Shown here: in pieces, positions 18,766 through 29,508 of the stretch | Numbering within the stretch: position 1 is the stretch's first letter | How the letters are laid out: every line of letters begins with the position of its first letter | Origin: Leptolyngbya sp. ES-bin-22 | GTDB lineage: Bacteria; Cyanobacteriota; Cyanobacteriia; Leptolyngbyales; Leptolyngbyaceae | DNA: 40,086 nt | Direction of reading: 5' to 3' | NCBI GenBank assembly: GCA_014380065.1 | Contig: JACMKO010000341.1 | Span: 1-40,086 of the forward strand | The notes under the pieces: model-generated | Databases searched by the model: none | What the model was told of the DNA's origin: nothing | What the model saw: only the letters and a program-made list of their open reading frames with translations | Position numbers and translations under genes: made by a program

Positions 18766-20988
18766 ATGAAGGAAGTTCTTTATCTCGAAGTCCCTACCCC
18801 AGAGGTAGAGGCTGTCAGAACCTGGCTACAGCGGGAGTTTAAACCCCGAACAGGCACAAAAGTCGTTGCTAGCAGTGGCATTCGTCTCACGTTCTCCTCA
18901 ACTACACCGCCAGAAGCACACATGCCGGAAACGCAGGTGGAAGTCGCCACACTTGCTCTGTTTGTCTGGTCATTGCAGCGGACGACCTATCTCAAAGTCT
19001 TTCGCTGGACGCAGCAGCCCGCGCCCCAAGAAAAAAGCGTGTTGAAGGAGTTGACGCACGCTCTACGCGATCGCTTTCCCAATCAGTATCCTCAGCCACC
19101 CGCGATCGACCTCTCTCGCCAATCGATTTTCGATGCGCTTGTGGAACGGTATCCGCTGACCGTAAAGTACTTCCAGAAAATGCCGAATGGCGAATATGAC
19201 CTTACCCGCGTTTACTGGTGGGAACAGCGCTGGCGTGAAGGTGTGGAGAATCCGAAAAAGCCTCGACAAGTGGTGTTTGCGGGAGGAGAGGGGAAAGGGG
19301 AGAGGGGAGAGGAGTCAGAAAGGCATGGAGACAAGGAAAAACTATCACCAACAACTAACAACCAAAAACTAGCAACTGGCACCCCTTCACCGCTTCACCG
19401 CTTCACCCCTCACCCCTCACCCCTCACTCCTCACTCTTCACCGTCCTACGACCTGATCTACCTCGGTGGCGCGCTGGGCGTTATCCATGCGGCAGTGATG
19501 GCGAAGCTAGGCTATCGAGTGCTGCTGGTGGAGCGGTTGCCGTTTGGCAAAATGAACCGGGAATGGAATATTTCGCGGAGCGAGTTCCAGAGCCTCATTA
19601 ACCTGGGGTTGTTTACGCCCAGCGAGTTTGAGAGCGTGATTGCTAGAGAATATGTAGACGGATTTCACAAGTTTTTTGATGCCAATAATCCACCAGCGTC
19701 AAAAGCACCCGTGCTGCATACGCCAACGGTGCTGAACGTCGGGCTGGATGCGGAAAAGCTGCTGCGCGTTTGCGGCGAGAAACTGCGGAGCTACGGTGGA
19801 GAGATTTGGGACGAAACGGAATTTATCCGCGTTGAGGTCGATCGCGCTCAGGTCATGGTGCAAGCGAAGCATCTCCCCACGGGTGCTATGCGATCGGTGA
19901 CTGGACGAGTGTTGGTAGATGCGATGGGTACAGCCTCCCCGATCGCGTGGCAGCTCAATGGGGGGCGTGCGTTTGATAGCGTCTGCCCAACGGTTGGAGC
20001 GGTAGTTGCTAGCGGGTTTGAACCAGGCGTGTGGGATGCTCGCTACGGGGATGTGCTCAACAGTCATGGGGATATTTCACGGGGACGACAGCTTATTTGG
20101 GAGCTGTTTCCTGCTGATGGTGAAGAGCTAACCTTTTACCTGTTCCACTACCATCAGGTGCATCCTGACAATCCGGGGTCGCTGCTGGAAATGTACGAAG
20201 ACTTTTTTACAATACTGCCAGAGTACCGTCACTGTGACATGGATCAACTGGTCTGGAAGAAGCCTACGTTTGGCTACATTCCAGGGCACTTTACGACGGG
20301 TCGAGGCGATCGTCAGGTGGCGTTCGATCGCCTCATTGCGTTAGGCGATGCTGCGTCACTGCAATCACCGCTGATTTTCACCGGGTTCGGTTCGCTGGTG
20401 CGCAATCTACCCCGGCTAACCCATCTGCTCGATACGGCTCTCAAGCATGACTTGCTCAGCGCCAAGCATTTGAACCAGATTCGGGCGTACCAAAGTAATG
20501 TCGCGGTTACCTGGTTATTTTCTAAAGGCATGATGGTACCGACCGGGCAGAACCTGCCGCCTGAGCGCGTCAATGCGATGCTCAATACCTTTTTTGGCAT
20601 TCTGGGAGATCAGCCTCCTGCGATCGCGGAAGCCTTCATTAAAGATCGCGTTGACTGGCTAACGTTTAACCGTATGGCACTGACTGCCGCCTGGAAAAAT
20701 CCGAAGCTTTTGCTCTGGATCTGGGAGATGGCAGGAGCGGTAGACTTTGGACGTTGGCTCGGCAGCTACCTCGACTTTTCCATTAGCGCTTTTGTGAGCA
20801 GTTTGATTCGCGGCTGGTTTCCTGCACTTTTACGACAAGTTCAGCCCTGGTTGGAGCCAAGATTTCCCGGCTTTTGGCTGTGGCTTTTGGCGCAAAGCTA
20901 TCTGTTTACTGATGGTGTTGGGCGACCCCAGGCAGCACAGCCTCGCTCTACCGCAACCATTGAGGAGCAAACTCATGCGTCGGTTTAA
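18766..20988 (+). CDS. cruA: lycopene cyclase CruA/CruP-type FAD-dependent protein
   Basis: YDLIYLGGALGVIHAAVMAKLGYRVLLVERLPFGKMNREWNISRSEFQSL...VLVDAMGTASPIAWQLNGGRAFDSVCPTVGAVVASGFEPG; family recognised by eye, CruA versus CruP not certain. Confidence 0.75.
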   Translation: MKEVLYLEVPTPEVEAVRTWLQREFKPRTGTKVVASSGIRLTFSSTTPPEAHMPETQVEVATLALFVWSLQRTTYLKVFRWTQQPAPQEKSVLKELTHALRDRFPNQYPQPPAIDLSRQSIFDALVERYPLTVKYFQKMPNGEYDLTRVYWWEQRWREGVENPKKPRQVVFAGGEGKGERGEESERHGDKEKLSPTTNNQKLATGTPSPLHRFTPHPSPLTPHSSPSYDLIYLGGALGVIHAAVMAKLGYRVLLVERLPFGKMNREWNISRSEFQSLINLGLFTPSEFESVIAREYVDGFHKFFDANNPPASKAPVLHTPTVLNVGLDAEKLLRVCGEKLRSYGGEIWDETEFIRVEVDRAQVMVQAKHLPTGAMRSVTGRVLVDAMGTASPIAWQLNGGRAFDSVCPTVGAVVASGFEPGVWDARYGDVLNSHGDISRGRQLIWELFPADGEELTFYLFHYHQVHPDNPGSLLEMYEDFFTILPEYRHCDMDQLVWKKPTFGYIPGHFTTGRGDRQVAFDRLIALGDAASLQSPLIFTGFGSLVRNLPRLTHLLDTALKHDLLSAKHLNQIRAYQSNVAVTWLFSKGMMVPTGQNLPPERVNAMLNTFFGILGDQPPAIAEAFIKDRVDWLTFNRMALTAAWKNPKLLLWIWEMAGAVDFGRWLGSYLDFSISAFVSSLIRGWFPALLRQVQPWLEPRFPGFWLWLLAQSYLFTDGVGRPQAAQPRSTATIEEQTHASV
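19281..19446 (+). repeat. composite heptanucleotide array inside the cruA-like CDS
   Basis: (GGGGAGA)n, then (CAACTAA)-like, then (TCACCCC)n; encodes GGEGKGERGEESERHGDKEKLSPTTNNQKLATGTPSPLHRFTPHPSPLTPHSSPS in frame. Confidence 0.88.
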
Positions 20989-21013
20989 TGGCTTATTGTC
21001 CTTAGAACTTATG

Positions 21014-21128
21014 TATAGCCATAGACAGCTTGGTTGGGACGGGGTGCAGGGGTGGAACCCCTGGCTGGGGGCAACGCCCCCACCCCCCTTTTAGTCCCAA
21101 TGTCCTAACTTTTGTGGCGACAGCTATA
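21014..21128 (+). mobile_element. MITE-like element, copy A
   Basis: Starts TATAGCCATAGAC, ends GCGACAGCTATA; aligns along its length with the reverse complement of 23295-23389. Confidence 0.65.
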
Positions 21129-21307
21129 TTTTGCCAAAACCTCGGATGCCAAAACCTTGGAGGTTTAAGCACCAAGATTGGTCATGAGGTTCAATTTTGG
21201 TCAAAACCTCGGAGGTTTGCGTACGTCCAGATCCTATTGACCTTCGATCGCAACCGTTCGGCTTAACTGAACATAGAAAAGCTTTCTGGTGAACACAGAA
21301 AAGCGTC

Positions 21308-23248
21308 CTAGCGTCTAGGAAACGTTGGTAGGTCTACAGCCGCCAATGAAGCTAGCTTTTTGGTTGAGCGCAGGGGATAGACGATCGGAGACGGCACTGC
21401 GGTTGAAAACGGCGCTGACGGGCATTCAGGCTGACTTGAGCCATTGATATGTTGCCTCATTGAGGACTGAAGACTTCCAGCGCTGAGGGCAAGGAGCTTT
21501 GAGGGGGCTTGAGGAGTGCTTTCGACAGCAGCGCGCTCAATCATCGGCGCTTGCGGCGTTTTGTTTGTATTGACCAGACGATCGCGCCATGTCCAAGCGG
21601 TGAGCGGTGCTGTTGGATCGGTTGCCACCTTCAAAGGAGCCGCTTCTACTGCTGTTGTTACTTCATGCGGTGCCGTAAAGAGGGGTGGAATGCCTGCACT
21701 GTCTGTAGTGGCTTGAACGGCATTAACAGGGGTATCAGGACAGGTATCAGCATCTACAGCAGCAACTAAACTGATGCTGGCAACAGTCGGTAGTGGAGCG
21801 ATTAACGTTTCCAGGTCACGCCAAAGCGGGTCGGTAGAGCGATCGTTAGGCAGCGTTGAGATAGAGAGGTTGGCGATCGCGCTTGCATCAGACGGCAGCC
21901 CATTAAACGACTCTTGCTGGTCTGTTCCAACGCTTTCTGGCAATGTCTTTAACAAATCTGACTCTCGGCTGGAAGGCTCTACAGGTGGAACCGTGCCGAT
22001 ACTGGCACTCTCTACCGCTAGGAAAGGACTTAGATCAACAATCGCCTCTGACTGCAATCCATCCGCCCGTACGGCATCGGTCGTCGTGTAGACCAGACGC
22101 TCAGCGGTATCAGGAAAGATGAGCTGCATCAAATGGGTGACAAACTGCGGATCGTCGGAGTCGAGAAGCGCCGATGGATCAGCCGTCGCGTTCCCTTGAC
22201 CATCAGCATTAAAGGGCGCGTCCAGCCCCGCTACCAAAGCAGCATTTTCTTGAAGCAAGTCAGTTTCGTCACCCGGCGCTGGCATACCCTGCTTTAGCAG
22301 TTTGAACAGCGGTTTCGGTCGCTCCAGTTGATCCGCCGCAGTCTGCGATGCTTGTGAAGGAGAAGACCACGGCATCACGGGTTGATTTTTAGGCTTTAGT
22401 AAAGCGGACAGAGCGTCTGGAGGTGTAGAACCGTCAGTAAGAGCCTCGTCAGGTATGACCTGATTTTCATAAACGGTCGGCATCTCAAGGCATTTTTCCA
22501 GTGCCACTTTGAATTGAAGCGTCTGCTGCTGCTGGCGGTGCAGGCGAAGCCGGAGATCTCGGCAGGTGCTCTCTGCTTGCAGCACTTGTTGCACCTGTTC
22601 GTTGTGGTGCTGCTGGGTCAAAGCGCAATCCCGCTCTAGCTGGGCAATGCGCTCCTGGCTGCTTTCCAACTGCGCAGTTAGCGTTTCGACCAAAATTTGC
22701 TGGCGTTGAGCGGTCTGGTGCGATCGCTCCAATGCCTGCACAAGCTGCTGTAGACGATCGTGCGCTGACTGAAGGGGTTTAGACTGTTCTAGCATCGGTA
22801 TAGTTGATGCAACCGCTTCATCCATTGCCGCCTCAGGCTGAGAGAGGGTGCAGGCTGCTTCCAACTGCTGTTCAATTTGCTGCACCAGGTCTTGCTCCAC
22901 TTGCGCTAGGTGATCGCGCAGTGCGGCATTCTCGTCCTGTAACTGCTGTAATTGCGTTACTGTGCCAGATGGTTGAAACGGAATCGCTGCCACATAGGTG
23001 GTCGCCAGATCGATTTCTGCGTTGCTGTAGTGAATGACTCCTGGCTCGATCGCGCTGCCTAACACTTCCGTCTGCTTGTGTGGTACGGCATCAACGCTGA
23101 TTGCACCAGGGAAATCAACAGTTTGCCACCCGTCATCAGGGGTTGGGTGCAGCCTCACAGGGTCGGCTGAATGAACCGCAGTGACGTGTTCCGATGGCTC
23201 TGTTACGGTGGGCACTGGTTGATCGTTTGGGCTATCAGCTTCACTCAT
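21308..23248 (-). CDS. hypothetical protein, 646 aa, Q-rich coiled-coil core with disordered flanks
   Basis: LQDENAALRDHLAQVEQDLVQQIEQQLEAA...LVETLTAQLESSQERIAQLERDCALTQQHHNEQVQQVLQAESTCRDLRLRLHRQQQQTLQFKVALEKCLEMP. Confidence 0.75.
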   Translation of the reverse strand: MSEADSPNDQPVPTVTEPSEHVTAVHSADPVRLHPTPDDGWQTVDFPGAISVDAVPHKQTEVLGSAIEPGVIHYSNAEIDLATTYVAAIPFQPSGTVTQLQQLQDENAALRDHLAQVEQDLVQQIEQQLEAACTLSQPEAAMDEAVASTIPMLEQSKPLQSAHDRLQQLVQALERSHQTAQRQQILVETLTAQLESSQERIAQLERDCALTQQHHNEQVQQVLQAESTCRDLRLRLHRQQQQTLQFKVALEKCLEMPTVYENQVIPDEALTDGSTPPDALSALLKPKNQPVMPWSSPSQASQTAADQLERPKPLFKLLKQGMPAPGDETDLLQENAALVAGLDAPFNADGQGNATADPSALLDSDDPQFVTHLMQLIFPDTAERLVYTTTDAVRADGLQSEAIVDLSPFLAVESASIGTVPPVEPSSRESDLLKTLPESVGTDQQESFNGLPSDASAIANLSISTLPNDRSTDPLWRDLETLIAPLPTVASISLVAAVDADTCPDTPVNAVQATTDSAGIPPLFTAPHEVTTAVEAAPLKVATDPTAPLTAWTWRDRLVNTNKTPQAPMIERAAVESTPQAPSKLLALSAGSLQSSMRQHINGSSQPECPSAPFSTAVPSPIVYPLRSTKKLASLAAVDLPTFPRR

Positions 23249-23294
23249 GGCTTTTATCCTGAAGTTGGCTCATCCTGGAGGCGGAAATCTCTGA

Positions 23295-23389
23295 TATAGC
23301 GATCGTCACAACGTTTGGGACATGGGGATCAAAGGGGGTGTGGGGGTTCACCCCTGCACCTCGTCCTAACCCGTCAGTCTATTGCTATA
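23295..23389 (-). mobile_element. MITE-like element, copy B (inverted relative to copy A)
   Basis: Ends TATAGCGATCGTCACAAC and AGTCTATTGCTATA; shares GGACG(A/G)GGTGCAGGGGTG and ATGTCC(C/T)AA with copy A. Confidence 0.65.
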
Positions 23390-23888
23390 GATCATTGCTG
23401 CAACGCTAGTTATTATATATTCGACATTCAAAGTTGAGCGATCGTTTTACTTACTTTGCTACGTCTAGATCGAACAGAGATTGAACAGGCGGGACTCGAC
23501 CACAAGGTTTCAATGCCAATCGATTCAGGCTTCGCACCATAAACTGCTTAAGTTCGATGTTTTTAATCGTTTTTTAATAGAACTACAAGTCAATGAATGT
23601 CATCAAGCTGCTTTTTACGGTCAGATAGCGCTGACTGAGTTGGGAATGAATGGGGTCTACTCTGCAATCCGGCTGCTAACACCTTGGGCATCTCACTACG
23701 ACTGGGGGGTTGAGCAACTGGATCTTTGCTTCGACATGGCACATGCGTGAGTATGAAATTTCCATGAAGGCTTGGTTTTGCCCCGTGTGTTGGCAGAGAC
23801 TTTAGGAGTGGAGAACTTGCTGTAACAATTTATAGAGGAGCGATCGCCGGGCTCTTTTGAGCGCAGAAAGGCTATCAAGCTAAGACTC

Positions 23889-24776
23889 ATGATGGATTCA
23901 CTGAATCACCTTCAACTCAATCGCCTTCAAAAACCGACTTTTTGGCTGCTTGGCACGGCTACCGCCATGATGGTGCTCCATCTGACGTTGCTCAGCCGCA
24001 GCGGTGATGCCGAACTATCGCAGGAATTGTTCGCAACGTACGTTCTGCTGTGGTTTGCGGTCGGTTCTTTCGTTTGGGAGCGGCGACACACATTAGCGCT
24101 TCAGAGTGGCTCAACTGCTACCACGATCGGTGGCGGTTTGCTGTTGGGTCTCCTGCTGCTCAGTTCAGCGTTGCCGACATCGGGTTCCTTTTTGAGAGGC
24201 TTTCCCTTTGTGATGATTCTGGGAATGGGGTTATTAGCGTCTGGTAGTCGTGGGCTAGCTCAATATTGGAAAGAGCTGCTCATCTTTGGACTGTTGATGC
24301 TGAACCCACTGTTCAAGCTGGGGCTGGACTTGATCAACTTACCCAAAGTGACGGCTCAGGCTGCCGCGTTTATGCTCTGGTATACCGGCTTTGACGTGCG
24401 TCTTGATGGGCTGTCGCTGCTGCTGCCAACTGGACGCGTCGATGTCTATGGAGCCTGTTCGGGGGTCAGCAGCATGTTGCAAATGCTGTACATCTCCGTG
24501 CTGTTCGTGCTGATGTTCTCGCTGCCCGTGGTGCAACAACTGCTGTCTGTGTCCTTGGCAGTCCTCATTGGCTTTTTGGTCAACGCAGCGCGAGTGGCTT
24601 TAATGGCAGTGCTGGTGGCGTTCTCACAAAAAAATGCGTTTGAGTATTGGCACACGGGTGATGGTTCGCTGATTTTCGCCGCGATCGCCGTGGGGCTGTT
24701 TGGGCTTTTCTGTTGGCTTGCCTTCCTGCGGACAGCTCCATCCCTTTCAGATGCAGGAACCTCATCGCATGGCTAA
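23889..24776 (+). CDS. cyanoexosortase (exosortase A-like membrane transpeptidase)
   Basis: Multi-TM; catalytic contexts VYGACSGVSSMLQM (Cys), VNAARVALMAV (Arg), FEYWHTGDGS (His). Confidence 0.88.
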   Translation: MMDSLNHLQLNRLQKPTFWLLGTATAMMVLHLTLLSRSGDAELSQELFATYVLLWFAVGSFVWERRHTLALQSGSTATTIGGGLLLGLLLLSSALPTSGSFLRGFPFVMILGMGLLASGSRGLAQYWKELLIFGLLMLNPLFKLGLDLINLPKVTAQAAAFMLWYTGFDVRLDGLSLLLPTGRVDVYGACSGVSSMLQMLYISVLFVLMFSLPVVQQLLSVSLAVLIGFLVNAARVALMAVLVAFSQKNAFEYWHTGDGSLIFAAIAVGLFGLFCWLAFLRTAPSLSDAGTSSHG

Positions 24777-25431
24777 TGCGTGGCAACCCGCCCGGCTGTC
24801 GCTGCTGGTGTTGGCGTTTAGTGGTGCCCTGTTCGTTTTGGGTAAGGCGATCGTGACCCCTAAAGCGGCAACAACGCAGCCAGCTTATCGTCTGCCGGCA
24901 ACGGTGCCTTTGACCGACTGGCAAACCGTTTCTAGTGCTGCGCTACAGCCGATTCCAGAGGCGATCGCGAGTCAGCAGTATGAGTATCGCCAGCAGCAGT
25001 CTCTCAACGTGCAGTTGCGCTACATGATAGGCGATGGCGATGTGAACCGCTTCCTGTTTGTGCACACACCGATTCGGCAGGACAACAACCGTCTTGTGTT
25101 GAAATATCAGCCTAAAATTGGCTTTTATGGCGTGTTGCCGTATCAAAAGCGAGCCTATCTGAGTGCTTGCATCAGTCCACGTGGCGAAAGCACCGTCACC
25201 GCACAGCAGTTTGTGCAAAATCTTCGCACTCACGACCTCATACCCAGCCGTGTTTTACCCTGGCTTCTTGGGCAGCAGCCATTACTCGATCGCCGCTGTT
25301 TGTGGACTTTGATGTCGATACCCGTAGCTGCGAACGCTGACTCAACAACGTTAGGCAACGCGTATAAAACCCTGGAAGTTGCCTGGTTCTCCTGGTACCG
25401 CTGGTGGCAGCCCAACTTTCCACCCACCTAA
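24769..25431 (+). CDS. cyanoexosortase system-associated protein
   Basis: Start MANAWQPARLSLLVLAFSGALFVLG overlaps the exosortase stop; the ORF track start at 24700 is probably too early. PLTDWQTVSS and RYMIGDGDVN context. Confidence 0.75.
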   Translation: MANAWQPARLSLLVLAFSGALFVLGKAIVTPKAATTQPAYRLPATVPLTDWQTVSSAALQPIPEAIASQQYEYRQQQSLNVQLRYMIGDGDVNRFLFVHTPIRQDNNRLVLKYQPKIGFYGVLPYQKRAYLSACISPRGESTVTAQQFVQNLRTHDLIPSRVLPWLLGQQPLLDRRCLWTLMSIPVAANADSTTLGNAYKTLEVAWFSWYRWWQPNFPPT

Positions 25432-25565
25432 TGCCCTGCCAGCCTTTAACCGTAACGCCTGCGTGTAGGGTAAAGAAAGCAACCGCAACAGTTGCTTTGC
25501 GGAGCGCCCCCGTTCGTTGGTGTACTGTCAACTTGCCCCTATCGTGTTGAAGGAAACCCGGCTCT

Positions 25566-26240
25566 ATGACTGAATCAACGACTGAAAATCGATCCATACA
25601 CAGATTCCGTTGGATTGGCTACGGACTGCTTGGCTATGCATTGATGGATCTAATCCAGGTGTTATATCCACCGAAATTTTTTAATCCGGCCTGGGAAGTG
25701 CAAGCCATCGGCAGCCTGGTCGAGCGGGTGATCGTACCGTTACTGGGTATGGCGCTTGTCTTTTTTGGCGAGTTTTACGATCGCAATCGGCTCGAAAAGA
25801 TTCTTCTCAAAGTGCTGTCGTGGCTTTGCTTAGTGCTGGCGATCGTCTGTTTGCTGGTCATCCCGCTGGGTGTGTTTGGGACTGCCCGTCTCGACTTCCA
25901 AAATGACCAGCAGATCAATCGGCAGGCAGAACAACAGCTCTCTCAGTTCAACAAGCTCGAAAGCCAACTGAGTCAAAGTAGCATCAATGACATTCAAGCT
26001 CTGGCAGCAAAATCAGGCATTCCGATCGACCCAACCAAGGAACCACAGGCGCTGAAAGCCGAAATTCTGTCACGGTTAACGGCTGTCCGCTCCAAAGTTC
26101 AGTCTCAGATTGAAGAGAATCGCAAGACGCAGAAGCAGACGCTCTTTAAAAATTCGATCAAATGGAATTTGGGTGCCTTGCTTGCCAGCAGCCTCTTTTT
26201 TATTCTTTGGAAAAGTAGTGATTGGGCACGCGCACGGTAG
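25566..26240 (+). CDS. HpsJ-like membrane protein
   Basis: RWIGYGLLGYALMDLIQVLYPPKFFNPAWEVQAIGSLVERVIVPLLGMALVFFGE; coiled middle and C-terminal TM; directly after the exosortase pair. Confidence 0.7.
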   Translation: MTESTTENRSIHRFRWIGYGLLGYALMDLIQVLYPPKFFNPAWEVQAIGSLVERVIVPLLGMALVFFGEFYDRNRLEKILLKVLSWLCLVLAIVCLLVIPLGVFGTARLDFQNDQQINRQAEQQLSQFNKLESQLSQSSINDIQALAAKSGIPIDPTKEPQALKAEILSRLTAVRSKVQSQIEENRKTQKQTLFKNSIKWNLGALLASSLFFILWKSSDWARAR

Positions 26241-26275
26241 GCTCCAGAGGTTTTCTCAACACCACTAGCTCAATA

Positions 26276-26303
26276 AAAAAGGGACGTTCATGCGTCCCTT
26301 TTT
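26276..26303. terminator. bidirectional intrinsic terminator between hpsJ-like gene and prk
   Basis: AAAAAGGGACG-TTCATG-CGTCCCTTTTT between convergent genes. Confidence 0.92.
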
Positions 26304-26323
26304 TGCTCTTATCCGTGAAGGCG

Positions 26324-27328
26324 TTACACTCTGGCTGCGATTTTGGCTTCCTTCGCCGTTAGTCGTTCGTAGGTCGCACGCATTTTCAAGCCCGTCAAAA
26401 CTTGAAACAAGCCAGTACCGTTGGTAGAGCCAGGATACTCGCGGTGATGCAGCAACAGCTCAGTTAGTTCACCGCTGTACTTGGCAGAGGTTTTGCTGAG
26501 GTGTTGCTCAATGTAGACCACCTCTTCGAGCTTGTCGAATTGCCCATCCACTTCTAGCACCGAGACGCTGTGACCATAATAGGTATCAGGTCCGTAATGC
26601 ATCCGAATGCCGGGGTACGAGCAGGTGAGCTTACGTCCGCAAGGAATCCAGTCGATCGTGGAACCTTCGTCAAACAAATAAGCAGGTTCAAAGCCTTCCA
26701 CACCGTCGCGCTGGATCATCTGAACGCGCAGCACCTTTCGTTCCTTGTCGCCTTTAATCAACTCAGTCGGCAGCACCTGAATGACGACATCCGCAAATTC
26801 CTTTTGCGGATCAATATACGCTTTGAAATCAGGACGACGGGCGTTGATAGCTGCTAAGACATCGTCATAGGTATGCCCCCGCTCAGACATGTCGCGCTGA
26901 ATCTTCCAGGCAATCTTCACTTCGTCACTGATATCAAGGTAGACGCTAAAGTCTAACAAGCTGCGCACCCGTTCGTCGTACAGGGGATGCAAGCCTTCAA
27001 TCACCACAATATGATTGGGCGCGATCCCTTCAGGCGGGTCAATCATGCCCGTTTCATGATTGTAAATGGGCTTGTTGATGGCTTCGCCATATTTCAGCGC
27101 TTTAATCTGCTCGTACATCAGATCAAAGTTGTTTGCTCTCGGATCGAGGGCAGTGATACCTGTTTCTTTGCGCTGCTTCCGGTCCAGACTGTGGTAGTCG
27201 TCCAGGCAGATTACCGTTACGAAATCTTCCCCAAACAAATCGGTGAGTCGGCGCAGAAAGGTGGATTTACCGCACCCGGAGTCTCCGGCAACGCCGATCA
27301 GAACCACGCGGTCTGGCTTACTGGTCAT
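26324..27328 (-). CDS. prk: phosphoribulokinase
   Basis: VVLIGVAGDSGCGKSTFLRRLTDLFGEDFVTVICLDDYHSLDRKQRKETGITALDPRANNFDLMYEQIKALK. Confidence 0.97.
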   Translation of the reverse strand: MTSKPDRVVLIGVAGDSGCGKSTFLRRLTDLFGEDFVTVICLDDYHSLDRKQRKETGITALDPRANNFDLMYEQIKALKYGEAINKPIYNHETGMIDPPEGIAPNHIVVIEGLHPLYDERVRSLLDFSVYLDISDEVKIAWKIQRDMSERGHTYDDVLAAINARRPDFKAYIDPQKEFADVVIQVLPTELIKGDKERKVLRVQMIQRDGVEGFEPAYLFDEGSTIDWIPCGRKLTCSYPGIRMHYGPDTYYGHSVSVLEVDGQFDKLEEVVYIEQHLSKTSAKYSGELTELLLHHREYPGSTNGTGLFQVLTGLKMRATYERLTAKEAKIAARV

Positions 27329-27908
27329 AGGTTTCCTCTAAGCGAAAAGATGTCTACTAACGGTGTCTTGAGTTAAGCTGCAACAAGGCTACCTTAACGA
27401 TCGCGCTTACTCGCAAAAAGCATTCATGCCGCAAGCCGTCGATCGTGGATTATTAAGGCTCTTACGTAGCATTATCAGGAAGCAGAGTCACCAGGAAAGT
27501 AAAATTACTTTCAACCTTGGGAGACACTGAACCAAATCGAGTAAGTATTTAGTCCTACGGCTAACGTAATCTTACCAAAAACGGGATCATCATCACAAGA
27601 CTTCGCAGAAATTGATTTTTCCCGCTTGGGTTGCGGAGGGACGCAGCGATCGCACGCGGGAGTCAAGTCTATTAGTCTTGCTCCGAAGCAAAGGCTTTGG
27701 CTTCTGTTCTGTGGTCTTAAGTCTGTAAGCTTAAGAAGGGGAACGATGCAGGCGGGTTCACTTTTTAGTCGTTTTAATAGCGAACGGTGGGTAAGACTGT
27801 AGAAAAGGCTTGGGTGCTTGAACGTGGGTGCCAAGCTGTAGTCTCGTAGGTGCTATGCCTAGGGCAGACACATGCGCCACAGCCCAAGATACGGCACAAT
27901 AACAATAA

Positions 27909-29180
<1,272 letters not shown>

Positions 29181-29243
29181 TTGGCTTGCACTTGTTTGCT
29201 AGTCGCACTCGTTTGCTAGTCGCGATGCGCCAACCGAGTCAAG

Positions 29244-29279
29244 AAACCAGGCAGACCCTTCAGGTTGCCTGGTTTTTTT
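29244..29279 (+). terminator. intrinsic terminator downstream of petH
   Basis: AAACCAGGCA (29244-29253) / TGCCTGGTTT (29266-29275) followed by T-run. Confidence 0.88.
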
Positions 29280-29508
29280 AAGGTTCAAGGAGGATATGCA
29301 AAACGTTTCGATCTTTGTGGTCTTGGCGCGATCGCGGCTCCACAGGTGACAGCTCTGGCTTTGCTTGCCCCCGGCTTGAACCAAGATTGCAACGTTTTAG
29401 GCATGACTCAAGCACAACCGACGCAAGACCCTTGAGCCAGCCGTTTCAATCGCTTTGGGATGCAGTGGAGCCTGCCTTTACATTGTCCTAACCCAACCTT
29501 TAGTGGCT

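Noticed and set aside
23481-23750. 89-aa ORF before the cyanoexosortase gene
   Set aside because: TTG start, no recognisable family, no clear ribosome site; possible but unsupported.
26987-27376. 129-aa + strand ORF
   Set aside because: Antisense shadow of prk.
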